This document shows, one piece after another, positions 1-12,142 of a stretch of DNA of 64,000 bases. Positions within the stretch are counted from its first letter, which is position 1; each line of letters starts with the position of its first letter. The position numbers were made by a program, and so were the translations under genes. Source of the DNA: Diprion similis (Eukaryota > Arthropoda > Insecta > Hymenoptera > Diprionidae); NCBI RefSeq assembly GCF_021155765.1, contig NC_060106.1, positions 11,806,031-11,870,030 of the forward strand. The letters are read 5' to 3'. The notes under the pieces were generated by a model. The model ran no database searches and was not told where the DNA came from. It saw only the letters and a list, made by a program, of their open reading frames with translations.

Positions 1-3000
1 TGCATACTACCAGTAGCTTTTATCCATGAGAACGATCCAGGAACTAATAGATCATCTAAGACCCCTTCTATGATATACATCCATGCTCCAGACCACGACT
101 AGAAAAATAAATAAACTACGTATCAGTCCTCGTTCGTTGTATCAAAAATTTGGCTTCTCAGTGCCTTCGCTAATTCGGGGTAATAATGTCTGCGGTCATT
201 AGACCATGCCAATTTGAGTAAACGATCGTCCTTGCCAAGCCACGTGAGAAACGAAATAAATTAATAATGACGGTGACATTCGAGATGATGATCGTCATGG
301 TCATTGGGGGTGTAACGATTGAACGAGGATGCATCTCTTGCAGTAGTTGAACGAATATTTCAATACGGACTAATTATTGACGCCGAAGCAGAAACTTGGC
401 AAGTTCCTAACGAGCGTGACCATGATGAGAGATTGCACAGGCACAGTACAGGTTCCCACAATCGAGCTCTCACAGTTAAACGTACCGAGTTTGGACTACA
501 ATTTCAATGTCTGTATAAGTACCGATAGTTTCGTAAAACGATCCGTGAAATGCGGGCTTGACCGAGTCCTTGTCGTCGATAGGTGGATTCATAGAGCAAA
601 CACAAGTTTACACTGTGGCAGGTACAAGATGCAACAATCCCAAGCGTTTACCGAAGCGGCCGTACCTCGGGTCAATTAGTAGCTATCACTGCAGCGGTAA
701 GTAAAAACAGTGTGCGAAAGAGGTCTGAATGGCGTGAAGCTAATTACACTGGTATAGAGATACTCGAGAGTGACTCTCGGCGAGCTAATTGTAAGCCGTG
801 AAGATCCGAATTCCGTGACACATGTTAGCCGTTTCCCAGGTGCCGATAACGGTTCGGATCAACGAGTAGGTACCTAACGTCACGTCATAAGAATCGTGAT
901 TTCCAATGGCGTCCCGTGAGTTTGATCTAAGAGAATCTTTTGCATCGTCGACGATGACGTGTACCAGATCAGAAACGAACAAAGAGAGCTGAGACAGTCC
1001 GACAGACGAATCAAAGAGCGAAGAGGTCACTCGTGGTGAGGTTGCCGCATGCCGGCAGTAAAGGCCGAGGAACACGAGGACGTGTGTAGGTATTTCTCGT
1101 TCGGGGAGCGTGCAAGCGAGCGTGTATGTCACGGGTGGTCACGATTCTGCCCGGCGTGCTCGGCCGGCCTCATCTGTCTCATCTCTCCCATCTCTCTCTC
1201 GTCCGAACCCGGACGCACGTAGGTATATGTGTGTAAACTAAAATACACCCATGACAGTGCAACGCTCACCAAGAGGTTCAAGAGGGGGATATATGCGAGG
1301 TGTAGGATTACGCGTGGCCCGTATAACGCCGGGGGACCGAGGGGCGAGGAGGGGTACCCAGGTGGTAACCTTCTTGAGATGCTCGCGGGTCACGGGGGCA
1401 AAGATGGTATACCTACGTTATACCTACATGAATAAAATCGTGAAACTAAAACCCCCTTTCGAAGAGAGCGTTGTACTGAACCGAAATGCGCGGGACGATG
1501 GAGAACCAAAGAAGAAGATAGTGACTTACCTGAAGGACCGCGTGGGTTTTATCTCTCAAATTTGGTCCAGTAAAGATCTGACCGAGAGTATATCAGTGAC
1601 GAAATTTCACTACGGAGACGGATGGATGACTGCAGTTTCTTCGCACTGCGAGGAAAATTCATCACGTCGTAATTTGTGTTCTACCTCAATCTAAATGCAC
1701 GGTTCGCCATGTCTTATTTGTCTTACCCAAAAGACACGGTGTTCTTAACTACGTTTATGATCGTCATTACATCTCTGTGAGCTTGGTTTCATGGTTAAAC
1801 AACTATTTGCAGTGCCAGATTTCTCTCACTGTGTGATAATGAAGAATTAGAACAGTCAATAATCGATTAGTGACTTTTTTGTTCAATTAATTTGACAAGT
1901 GTATACACAAATCTATCTGATTAAGTGTATATGCAGTTAAATTTTCTATTCGACATCGGATCCTAATTTCTCGTCAACGAGTTACGCTATATACCTGCAG
2001 AGATGTGAAAACTTTCACTTCCAAAGTTCAAATACTTTGCATGATTTGAAAAACTGACGGTATCTTAATTTGCGCGGTAAATCAGCTAGATCAGAAAGAA
2101 TTACGCAGTGATTATGATCTACTCGAAATCGGCGCACGTTCTTGAAAATCATACCGGAAACTCGAAGTATTCGAGTAAGTATTCGAGTTCGGTCGAAAGA
2201 GTGACTACGGAGGGATTCTATGAGCCGTGGAACCAGAGATAGGAAGAACGTCTCGGAGCATCTCTGAGCCTCGGAGGCTCTGACGCGTGACGACCTCTCC
2301 GTCCTCCTCCTTGTCCCTCCAAGACTCATGTGTACCTCAACCAGGTCGGCTCGCTACACCCTTTTTATACCACCGAGCTCTGAACGTGGACGTGCGTTTA
2401 AGCGCTGCATGCTCGGTGAGAATCTTTCACGGATGCAGGGTTATACACAGTCTGGGTAATAATGCATACGTAGACACACGTGTGAGTCTCTGTCCATATT
2501 CACGTATCTGTTATACTTACACGAGCCAATCCACTGATGATAATAAAACTTGATAAAAATAATCATTTCGTATTCGAAATACCATTTATCATGGGAAGGA
2601 ACGAATTAATCAGTGGCTTTTAACGGGGCAAAAATTTGATTTGATTTTATATTCGAATTATCATTATAATACGATAACGTAAATTTTTTTACAGGTCATC
2701 AACTCTCTGCGGCAAACCTTGATTCATCAGGTGGAGTTACAGCTGTCTTATAGCGACAGAGAAACACTTTGATTGCGCTGAAAAAACATAAACATGTATA
2801 TTACAGAGCGGTTATTGCAAAGGTCACACCTAATTTTACGGTATTGCGGTTGAGCCGACGAGAATTATACTCGTGTGGAATTGAAAATAAATAACAATTC
2901 CTTGCCGTGAGTTGATTTCTACAGGTGAATCCCTTCTTCGCCATGATTATAATTTTCCACAACAGCGTAGAGAAAAAGAAATTGGTCAACGCCTTCTCGG

Positions 3001-3760
3001 CGACCATGACTTGTTGTTCATTTATTTCAGTATACAGCATGGCTGCAGCTTCGGACCTCACACTAAGATTTCCAAAATGCAATTCGAGATTTTCCAATTG
3101 TCATTGAAAATATTAATCACGAATAAATTTATTTTTGGATATACGGCGTTTAAAAAATCACCGCCAATTTTCATCGGGCAGCTCAATTCAATCGATTAAT
3201 TCAATTTCCGATCGTACAGAAGAAACGCGAGACAATTTAGCGGGGCGGTCCAATTTCTAAAATGAACCAGGTAGGTATAGAATCTCGTGCAACAAATGAG
3301 GGGCCAATTCATTAATCACGTTATTATTCGTAACTATATTTGCCGGTACTAATAGCTCGAGGCTGAGTGATAGCTGGCCTATCGGATTTCTCGTTCCCAT
3401 GTGGGCGTCCGCGGCTGGTTGACCTCTCCGAATGATCAGGGAGGATCATCAGATCAGCGATCATAGTTATAGTAATTATTAATCACGTCTGGGGCTCGGT
3501 TGGCTCGTAAAAGGTTCGTAATTCTCCTCTCACACACGCGCACACATCGACAAGTTGCGGCCTGATGAGGAGAGCTGCTCCGAGTGTCGGTCTGCTTTCT
3601 TGGTTAGGCGCCGTTCACACGTGAGACCGAGAGCACGAGAGCGTTTAAAATTCGTCCAAAGTTACGATGTTTACAAAAGTAAAAATTTTGACAGAAATTG
3701 GCAGCATCGACGAAATCGCGGATGAATATCGTGTAATTGCTTGCACCTATACACACAAAT

Positions 3761-3828
<68 letters not shown>

Positions 3829-5459
3829 CATAGGTATATATAGCAATTAGTCGGCGAGGTTCGATCGAAGCTTGACTAAATTCAATTATTATCAAAAGTT
3901 TCTTGCGGGGGTCTGTCAAAGTCGGCGAAGAGCCAGCGGAACTTGTATAGAGCTCGTTAATGTCACCGTTAGTGTTATTGTCCGGTTGAAAAGCAGTGTA
4001 CGCCTATGAAACCGGCGTTAAAGTTGAAGACAACGTTCACAGGAGTTGGACCCGAGGTGGTGGAAAGCAAGAAGCGTGCAAGTAGGAGTGAACTAGAGCG
4101 ATTTTCGCTCTCCTTTGTTGGTCCAACGCGTCTTTGTTGCCGCCCAAGAGTTTCTCCTCCTCATCGGGGCGCGAGCAAATACACCATAATTCTATCGGCG
4201 CAGAATCTGATGAGGGCCGAAGTGAGGCCAGAGGCGAACTGGACACGCAGTATTCCCAAGATTTCCGTATATACCTTCGATTTCGCAAATCCTCTCTACA
4301 AGTCTGAGTTCATCTCGCTTCATTACGAGTGAAATTTATCCAGAAAACCCGCGTAGATAGAAATCGAGTGAAGAAACATTACCTCGGTGCTCTTAACAGA
4401 ACGGAATTCATGTCTGCTAGGCTCACAGTGGAGCTTTGTACTCGAAAGAGTAACGGCTGAACGCCTTGTGTGAAGGTCGACGGTACCTACTTTCAAGTCC
4501 CTCTGTGCACGCCATGATCGGCGAACCGGCTTCAAGTAAACAAATCCCGGCGGCACTTCAGAGCTGGACCATCCAACGCGGCGGGTTGATTCGGACGGTG
4601 CACAGCCAGCCGGTAGGACTGCAATTAATGTGGTCTTTAGTCGCGGAATGATCATTTAGCCCCGCGAGTATATCCAGGGTCCTGAACCACGCACGAGATC
4701 TTAGACCCCTCGCTGCTCTGGCTTGGGCATTTTTTACTTTCAGCCAGCTCAGCCAGCTCGTACCGCACTTTCCAAGTGACGACGGGTTCGACCGACGAGT
4801 TCGACGTCGTTTCCCAACCAAACCAGCACTTCCGGCAGTTTTCCTCGAGCCGCATGAACTCCCTCGATCACAGTTGATCCCTCCTTTCCAACAAGCGTGA
4901 AGCCCCGACCGTCGGTGGCAGCGGTAACTTCTCGTCGCCCCCGGGTTTCGACGTTTCTCGTCTTCAGGAACGGAAGAAACTTGAACGGACTCGCTGGCCG
5001 CGACAAGCCATCGCTGGAACGGAGTCTAGAGTCTTTTAAGAGGTAGGCAGGCCACTCACGCGGTGCAGCCGACCGCGAAATCGACGCGCACATATGAACC
5101 AAGAGTCAGTTCTCCGAGGAGGAGAAGGACGAGGCAGTGGGCCTTTCTTTCCGAGGTGTCTCTCCTCCCCCTCCTCCAAGTGGTGTGCATCCTGCTCCAC
5201 CCGTGTCCTCGTTCGCAGTTGCAGCCGTCCCACCATCGCCGTAGTCCGATGGATGCCCGAGTTCCTATGCGATCCCAGGAAGAGAAGCAGTTCCCGTCGT
5301 TCGTTCGAACCCAGACTGAAAAACAGCCCCTGCTACAAGTGCTTTCGATTCATTAATTCGCGTTTTATGCTTCTCTGCACTGTACAGGATATTATTTAGG
5401 TCTGACAGCAACGGAATTGTATTCGCAGGACTTGCAGTTATCAAGGTGTTGACCAGGGC
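1..5459. other. Gene-free stretch, no coding gene recognised
   Basis: No open reading frame here has recognisable domains, and the ORFs present are short and overlap on both strands. The stretch holds an (AC)n(AT)n microsatellite near 3.76-3.83 kb and a GC/CpG-rich block at about 4.75-5.25 kb that could be a promoter or 5' UTR region. On the minus strand that block has a donor-like site at about 5.06 kb, reading CCGC then GTGAGT. I cannot assign it to a gene. Confidence 0.6.
3761..3827. repeat. (AC)n(AT)n microsatellite
   Basis: An AC dinucleotide run passes directly into about 55 bp of pure AT repeat. It produces spurious tyrosine/isoleucine ORFs on the minus strand. Confidence 0.95.
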
Positions 5460-5787
5460 GGTCGATCTCGACGTTAACGTTGACGCATATATCTCCAAAT
5501 ATCAAAGACCATGTATTTCAAACGCGAAAAAGGGGTTAACAGCCCTATTATATACGCAATTCTGAACAAAAATACTTGAACACATTTTCATTTAATGGTT
5601 AAATAAAGAATTTACTACTGCGATTTCGTAAAATTCATGCCATTTCTTTATTTCTATGTCTAAGGAAAATGTGTTGGAGTGTTTTTGTTCAGAATTGCGT
5701 ATAGAATGGGGCTGTTGTGACATTTTTCGCGTCGGAGACACGTGGACTTCGATATTTGGAGATATGCGTCAACGTCGAAATCGATCA
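5460..5787. repeat. Long imperfect inverted repeat (hairpin / foldback element)
   Basis: The left arm (about 5460-5610) is closely matched by the reverse complement of the right arm (about 5644-5787). Shared blocks include TTGACGCATAT, CTCCAAATATC, ACGCAATTCTGAACAAAAA, ACACATTTTC and AAATAAAGAA. The central loop is only about 33 nt (5611-5643). Arms of about 150 bp with scattered mismatches fit a decayed foldback or MITE-like element, or a long hairpin RNA source. I see no coding capacity. Confidence 0.85.
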
Positions 5788-6269
5788 GGGCATCTCCTTA
5801 ATATATCAGAACAAACCACAGCTACTCACGTGTTGTGCCGAGTAGATATGGATACGTAATGTGGTTCAAATTTACAGCGTGTTTCAGGTAATACGAAAAT
5901 ATCAGTAATCGGTCTGTATTTAAAGTGAATACGGAATGACGCACATTCCCTCGATGATGTGATATCTCTGCATATCAAATGATATTTCGGAAGCTGTTAT
6001 ATGCCGATAATTCACAATGGCTTACACAATATCTCGAACTCAAACTGACCTCCCCTCCCTCCACAGTCGGCCTTTTCGCCTCCTTGTCATAATTGGCTTT
6101 CATGCTCACTTTGTGGCAGAATAACATCGCCTGCGCGATTAACAATACAAACACGATACAATGCTAGCAAATTAATACATTCATCTTTTGTATACCGTCT
6201 TACGTTATACAATTTCGCAGTGTGGGCACATGATTGACCTGCCATTAACGGCTGCTACAGCTCTACTAA
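5788..6269. other. Spacer between two hairpins
   Basis: This is non-coding, AT-rich sequence between the two inverted-repeat structures. I see no gene or clear signal in it. Confidence 0.5.
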
Positions 6270-6700
6270 CGAGAAAAATCAGTTTGGTGTCCACCTCCGA
6301 TTTATTTGTAACTCATGTATGTCGTAGAACATTGAAAACTGAAAGACACGTCCCTTTTTATTGGCGAAAAAACTATGTAAAGGGATAAAAGCGACTCCCA
6401 AAGATTGGCACCCGATGAAGTGGTTTCTCAGTTTCCGATAGAAGCTCCTGATGTATTTGAATGAAACTAACGCTGAAATATTTCATTCATCAATAGAAAC
6501 ATTTCAGCATTGGTTTTATTCAAATACATAAAACGCATCGAGAAACCACTCCATTGGGTGCACATCACTAAGGGGTGTTTCACCCCTTTTAACCGTAGGT
6601 CCATCGATAAAAAAATAAGTGCCTTTCAGTTTTCAATGCTGTACAACATACATGAGTTGCAACGAATTCGAAGGGAGACACCAAATTGGTGTTCCTTGTA
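6270..6700. repeat. Second long imperfect inverted repeat
   Basis: The left arm (about 6270-6485) pairs with the reverse complement of the right arm (about 6499-6700). Shared blocks include TTTGGTGTC, AACTCATGTATGT, CATTGAAAACTGAAAG, AGTGGTTTCTC and TGTATTTGAAT. The centre is around 6490, with almost no loop. The arms exceed 200 bp and are more diverged in the middle. The arm sequences are not obviously related to the hairpin at 5.46-5.79 kb. It is non-coding. Confidence 0.85.
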
Positions 6701-9490
6701 CCTAAGCTAGACCTACGTGAAAATTTTACTCTTTAATGAAATTGTATTCAGCGTTATTTTTCACTTCGGCGTGATACCAGCTGTGACAGGACATGCCCAG
6801 ATAATGCCACTTTCAATGTAGGTATAGGCGAGTGACAAAGATAACATTCAGCTTTTAGGTACAACAACGTCCCGTTCTATAATATTACTTATTTCTAGCA
6901 TGTATTAGTAATTATTATCTTTGTCCAAGGCACCGATGCAACAGACGGAAATAAACAAAAATGTTTCATTGACGAGAGAGTAGATGACAGTGGGTGTAAA
7001 ACGGCTTGCAATGACTTCTGTTCCTCAAAATAAATAAAAATTGATCGCCCAAGTAACAATTCACTTGACCTATCTCCGTAAACGAATTATACGCAAAGTA
7101 AGTATAGCCTTGCTCAGCAATGAAGAATGAGTAATTGTTGAGCGCACGCTTGAAATTCATCAAATCGATAATGAGTTGAGCGGTTAAATAATTGTCTAAT
7201 TGCGCTTCAAGAAAGTATTCCAGAGGATTTGTTTCATACTCGAGTTGCAAAGTAAGAAAATTATTCGAAACGTCATTGATGTACGACTATAGGTTCCAAA
7301 TTCAACGTTTCCTCTTCTTATCTGCTTTTCGACACGCTCCGACGTTGTAGGTTAAATACACGATAAACTGTCGCAGGATTCCATCCACCACCACACCTCG
7401 CAGGCAACGATTGCTAGAGGAGGAAATTTTTAATCAACCTAATTGCATCTATTTATCCAATTAGGAAAGAAATATACACGCCGAACCCCAACGGAGACCC
7501 CTCGAAATCCGTTTCATGCGTATAACGTTCATACATAACGTCGCGTAAAAAACGACAGAGACAAGTAGTAGGCAGGTACACGCGAAGCGTAGGCAGACGC
7601 GTGATTTACGCGAAGATCAAAGATCGGTCCCTAAACTCTCTCTCGCCAATAGGTTACGAATCGATATGAGCTCGCCTCTGCACGGACACAAAAACACACA
7701 GAGGCAGAAGGTGCACACGTGTCGCCGTACTGCAGGGGCAGCAACCGCCACGCTGCTGTCGTGTTACGTAACAATTTATCCCAAGTTCTTTAAACCGTGA
7801 TTAGGTGTACAACCAATATCCATAATAACGAGCGACCCGTGTAGGTACAATGCCATGCCAGCGGTAGGGTGGGTGGGAGGGTGTGTTATACCATACCTTG
7901 CATGGCATACATAGACGAGGATACCTACATGCATGCGGGCAACATTCGTGCACAGAATGAACTCTTGTTGGTACGGCTAATAATAGCAACAAATAAATGA
8001 ATTAATTGCAGTGGGGAATGGGGTAGTTTTTGGTTGTAGGGTTGGGGGGTGGGGGTGGGGGTAGGGGTTGGAAGGCGCTCGAGCCGATCGCCAGGCACTG
8101 CCGCGTTCGTGCCATGGCCCTGCCTCTGGATGAGGCCAGGCGGTGGTGCTGCAGGGGGGGGGGGGGAGGGGGGGAGTGAAAGTACGCCGGCGGAGGAAAG
8201 GGCCGGAGGGGTGAAAGGCGGGGGACAAAGAACAGTCCTAATATATGCTTGCCGAGAGAGACTATAAAAATCAATACCTCAAATTACCAGGTCGTGGTTA
8301 ATTTTCTTCGAGCAACGAACGTACCGACTCGCCAACCCTCGTCTTCGACTGCCTGCCTGCCTGCTTTCCCGCTTTCCTGCTTTCCTCCCCTTCGCCGTTT
8401 CCGCAACTCCGTCCCTCGTCCTCCTCAACCCCCTATCCTTAGCCCCTTGCGCCGTGCAGTCATCCAAGTTTGAATTTACCGCATTCATGCACTTCGTTTA
8501 CGTATCTACATACGTGTGTCGCTGTCCGTGTCCAACCGCCCACACTCGCCGAGCACGCACGCTATACACGTGTGCAAGACTTGACACTGTGAGTCCAGGG
8601 TAGGGTGAAGGTACGTACGAACTGTTCCGTGCGAGACACGCGATACATACGCATGTCGTGTATGTAAGTATATGTAAGGCTCGACCCAACGCGTGCAACC
8701 AAGTAACCGTCGTTTGTGATGAATTTTCCGAGTGAACCGCAGCTCCCCTGAAGCCATTTTTAATCATCATCCAGACATTTCTCTTCTCCTTATCACCCTA
8801 CTTTCACTCGTTTTGCCAACGCTCTATCCTAATTGCTGTCATTTTTTTATACGGTGCTTATAACTTGATTCGCTTGAAGATTTCCATTCATCAACTGCAA
8901 TTGACGTTCCGTCATCGAAATTATTCCTTGTGCAGCTATCCTCAGTTATCAGTTTTCAGGGTTGCGTGGTATGAGGGTGCAGAGTAAGTGAACGGGGAGA
9001 AACAAGTATCTGCCCTTAAGACAGCTCCTACGCGTAAAAAAAATTGCACCTCTTGATAATAAACGCAACAACCACTTCCACGTTGCACAAACTTTTACAG
9101 TGATTAAATCTTCCCAATATCAAAAGCAGTTTTTAAACATATCCCGTCAATATCCAAGAGCAGTTTCCAACCAATTTAAGAACGCGGAGTGATAAATCGT
9201 TCAGAAATAAGAGAGAGTAGGTAAGAAGTATTCCACTTTAATACGAGATAATTGCAAACCGAGTCGCCAGTCAACCCTCCTGCAGTTCCGTTGGTTCCTC
9301 TTTCTTGCGAGAAAAAAAGTCATCGAAAAAGATACCGGGTCGACTATAACGGCGGAAGGGTTGCAGACCTTGGTTTTGATTTTATTGCCCTTAACCTTTT
9401 ACGCACCCTCTTCCCTATCCACGACCCCCAACCAACCCGCTGAATCCCCGCAGCATGGCCGAGCTTGTCTTTTTCTTTTTCATCCGTTAG
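6701..9490. other. Gene-free stretch with G-rich tracts
   Basis: No supported coding region is visible. The interval contains a G-rich tract at 8041-8070 and a poly-G run at 8154-8174, and the apparent ORFs around 8.0-8.5 kb are proline- or glycine-rich products of this composition. Confidence 0.55.
8041..8178 (+). repeat. G-rich low-complexity tracts
   Basis: GGGGGTGGGGGT-type repeats lie at 8041-8070. A run of 13 G, one A and 7 G lies at 8154-8174. Both have the spacing needed for G-quadruplex formation on the plus strand. Confidence 0.85.
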
Positions 9491-9635
9491 CCCATCTCTC
9501 TCTCTCTCTTGCGCCTTGTTCTCTCCATCGACGGTCTCCTCTCACCCGGACTCTGTGACCACCACCTCTCACTCTCTCTCTCTCTCTTTCTCTCTCACTT
9601 CTCTCGGTTTCTCTCTCACTCTTTCCGCTACTCTC
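9490..9635. repeat. (CT)n-rich low-complexity tract
   Basis: Several interrupted CT runs occur on the plus strand. They generate serine/leucine-rich spurious ORFs. Confidence 0.9.
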
Positions 9636-10247
9636 GATCTCGTTCACGCTGTCCGTTTCTCACCTCTTTCGTATTTATGACCAACTGACCCGCGCAACTA
9701 TGTCCAGACTGCTGGGTTGTTCCATCCGGTTGTTAAAGTGCGGATCACGGGGACCACTGCTACGGTCACCGACGTATAAATATTTCATCACCTCGTTTCA
9801 CTCATCAATCACCCGCCGAGAAATGTAACCCGGTCATAGTCATTCCGTACGGAACCAGACATAGATATTTCCCCGCCTAATAACAATTCAAAATTCTATC
9901 CACTAAAATGAAACAGTCCTCTTTATCCCGATCGTATCTCGTAAGTGTGGCTACGATAATTATGTTATACTCAAAAGTATTAATACTCAATTCAATCGGT
10001 GAATTGCAATTGCAAATAAGGGAATTATAATCATCGGCAGAATTGCTCCTCATGTTATACTCTCTATGAATTGAAGCTCAAAAATATCACTGTATTACCA
10101 CTATAAATCTTTCATTATACTTCTTATAATAATTATTCGCCTTAGACTGATTCTCAAGCTAATATTATGCAGCTAAAAAGCTTTCCACGAATCCCTATTA
10201 AATTGTTATAAATTCCGATGCTGCTCAATACTTACATTACAGCTATC

Positions 10248-10276
10248 TCCCCTCCACCCCCACCCCCACCCCCACC
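10248..10276. repeat. (CCCCCA)n C-rich repeat
   Basis: Tandem copies of CCCCCA are visible. The minus strand could form a G-quadruplex. Confidence 0.85.
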
Positions 10277-11929
10277 TGCCTCCTCTGCGGAGCTTGCCTT
10301 AAAAAGAATGTTCGAGGAGCGTGACCACAAGCAGCATCGTGAAAACGTATAACGTGATTAAAGTGTCATACGTACAATTGTTTCGGTTAATTCAGGACAG
10401 CACGGGCTCGTGAGTACGTGTAATAATACTCAGTAGGGGTGAAAATAATATCTCCACATCCTTTCCTACCTTGTCCGTGTTATCGGTTCGAAACCCTCCG
10501 GGTTATAAACCGTATGAAAACAGGCGTTCCTCAAGCGGCTGTATAGTTACGATTGGAGGCATTAAATCTACCCCAGTTTTCCGGTCGACAAACGGTGTCC
10601 GTCTATCTGACCCCCCGCGAAGCATGTTCAACAGGGAATATTCGGAAGGTATCATTTCTATAAACGCAAGTCTGATTCCGAAGCTTTGACCCAGCGGCGT
10701 GATAACGTCAACAGGGTGTAACGCTCGCTCGCAATTCAGCCAGATAGCGTACAGACCTGTAACATGCTATGTACACATATCTACTTACGAATGTGAAACG
10801 CGAGAGCGGCGTAAAAATGATTCGGAATTCACCTCGAGGCCGTTATTGTCACGGCACACGCGTGTCGTTGGCAGAGCGTTACGCATCGCGACGCCTCCGC
10901 ACCGCGTGTCCTGGTCCCTTTCTTCTTCTTCTTCCGCCGCCCCGATTCCCTCATACGCACAGACCCGCACGCAGAACCTTTGTACGCGCTCACTCTTCGC
11001 CCTTCGCCCTTCGCCCTTCGTTCTCCACTCTCTTCTCCTCTCATCTCCTGAGCTCCATAGTCTTGAGCCTTCGCCTAAGCACCCTTCACCCGGCTCTGTG
11101 CTCTGGAGAATCCCGCTGAGGACCGGAACACAAAAGAACGTGCAGCTATCATACGAGCGGACTGCTCAGCGCCCGCAACAGCCACGCGTGTTTGATCCTC
11201 GGCTTCCTTGCTCCTCCCTCGCTTTCGCAGGACGTTGGCGCACCGACGTGACACCCAGGCATCTTCCGACTACGCCTAGGTCTCGTAAAATTCTAATATC
11301 GCAACAAATGCTGTCCTTCGCTGGCCGCGAGCTCGGGACGGTGTCTGTTTATCATCCAGATTCTTCCCCCTTCGCGAACCGTTTGACACCCGCGAACCCC
11401 GGGGTTCGTGAGGTTAATTACCGGCATGAAAACGCGCTAAGGGTGTTTCAGGGTGCTGACTGGTTTCAAGTTCTTTTCTAAGAAACGGTGGATGTGTTTG
11501 TATGCTTGTCTCACGAACTTTGAAATTTTTGGACTCATGCATTTGCAGTCTCGCGTTTAATCTTGAGAAGTAAAAGGGTAATGATTTGCTGATGTCCCAA
11601 AGACACTAGATACTTCCGAGTACGACGCAACGTGATCGAACAAGTGCTGATGATTTGCTGAAAATTGTATTGAGAGAAATTTGACGGAGGCGTGAAAACA
11701 CCCTGCAAACATTAATAAAGGCTTAGCCAATCGCAGGTTCTTCGGTTATGATAATGAGACTCGATGCCGTCCATCCGTCCCACGAACACCTAGTTTGCAT
11801 TTGAAGCTCTTTCACTTTAAGACGCACCTTGTATGTAAAACCCACCTATCAGCGTGAAGACGTAGCGAAATCCGCGGGTGCAGTAACACAGAAAACAGGT
11901 TCTGTCCACGTGGAGGAATCGAGACTGAA

Positions 11930-12142
11930 AGAAGGAGAGAAAGTGAGATAGAAAGAAAAAAAGAGAGAGAGAGGTAAAGAGAGAAAGAGAAGACGAAAAC
12001 AAAGTGTAAGAAAGAAAAAGGTAGAAAGAGCGCGGAGAGAGAGCGAGTGAGCGAGTCCCACAGGCGGAACTGACCACCACCACTTTGCGCTGGTCAGGGG
12101 CGGCCTGAATAAAACTCTCTCTCTCTCTCTCTCTCGCTCTCT
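11930..12142. repeat. GA-rich tract followed by (CT)n
   Basis: The plus strand is dominated by GA/GAAA repeats at 11930-12050. It then switches to a (CT)n run at 12115-12142. Confidence 0.85.

Noticed and set aside
10699..11481. 260-codon plus-strand ORF
   Set aside because: It lies in a CpG- and pyrimidine-rich block, has skewed Arg/Ser/Pro composition with no domain or signal, and overlaps ORFs in other frames. It is better explained by composition.
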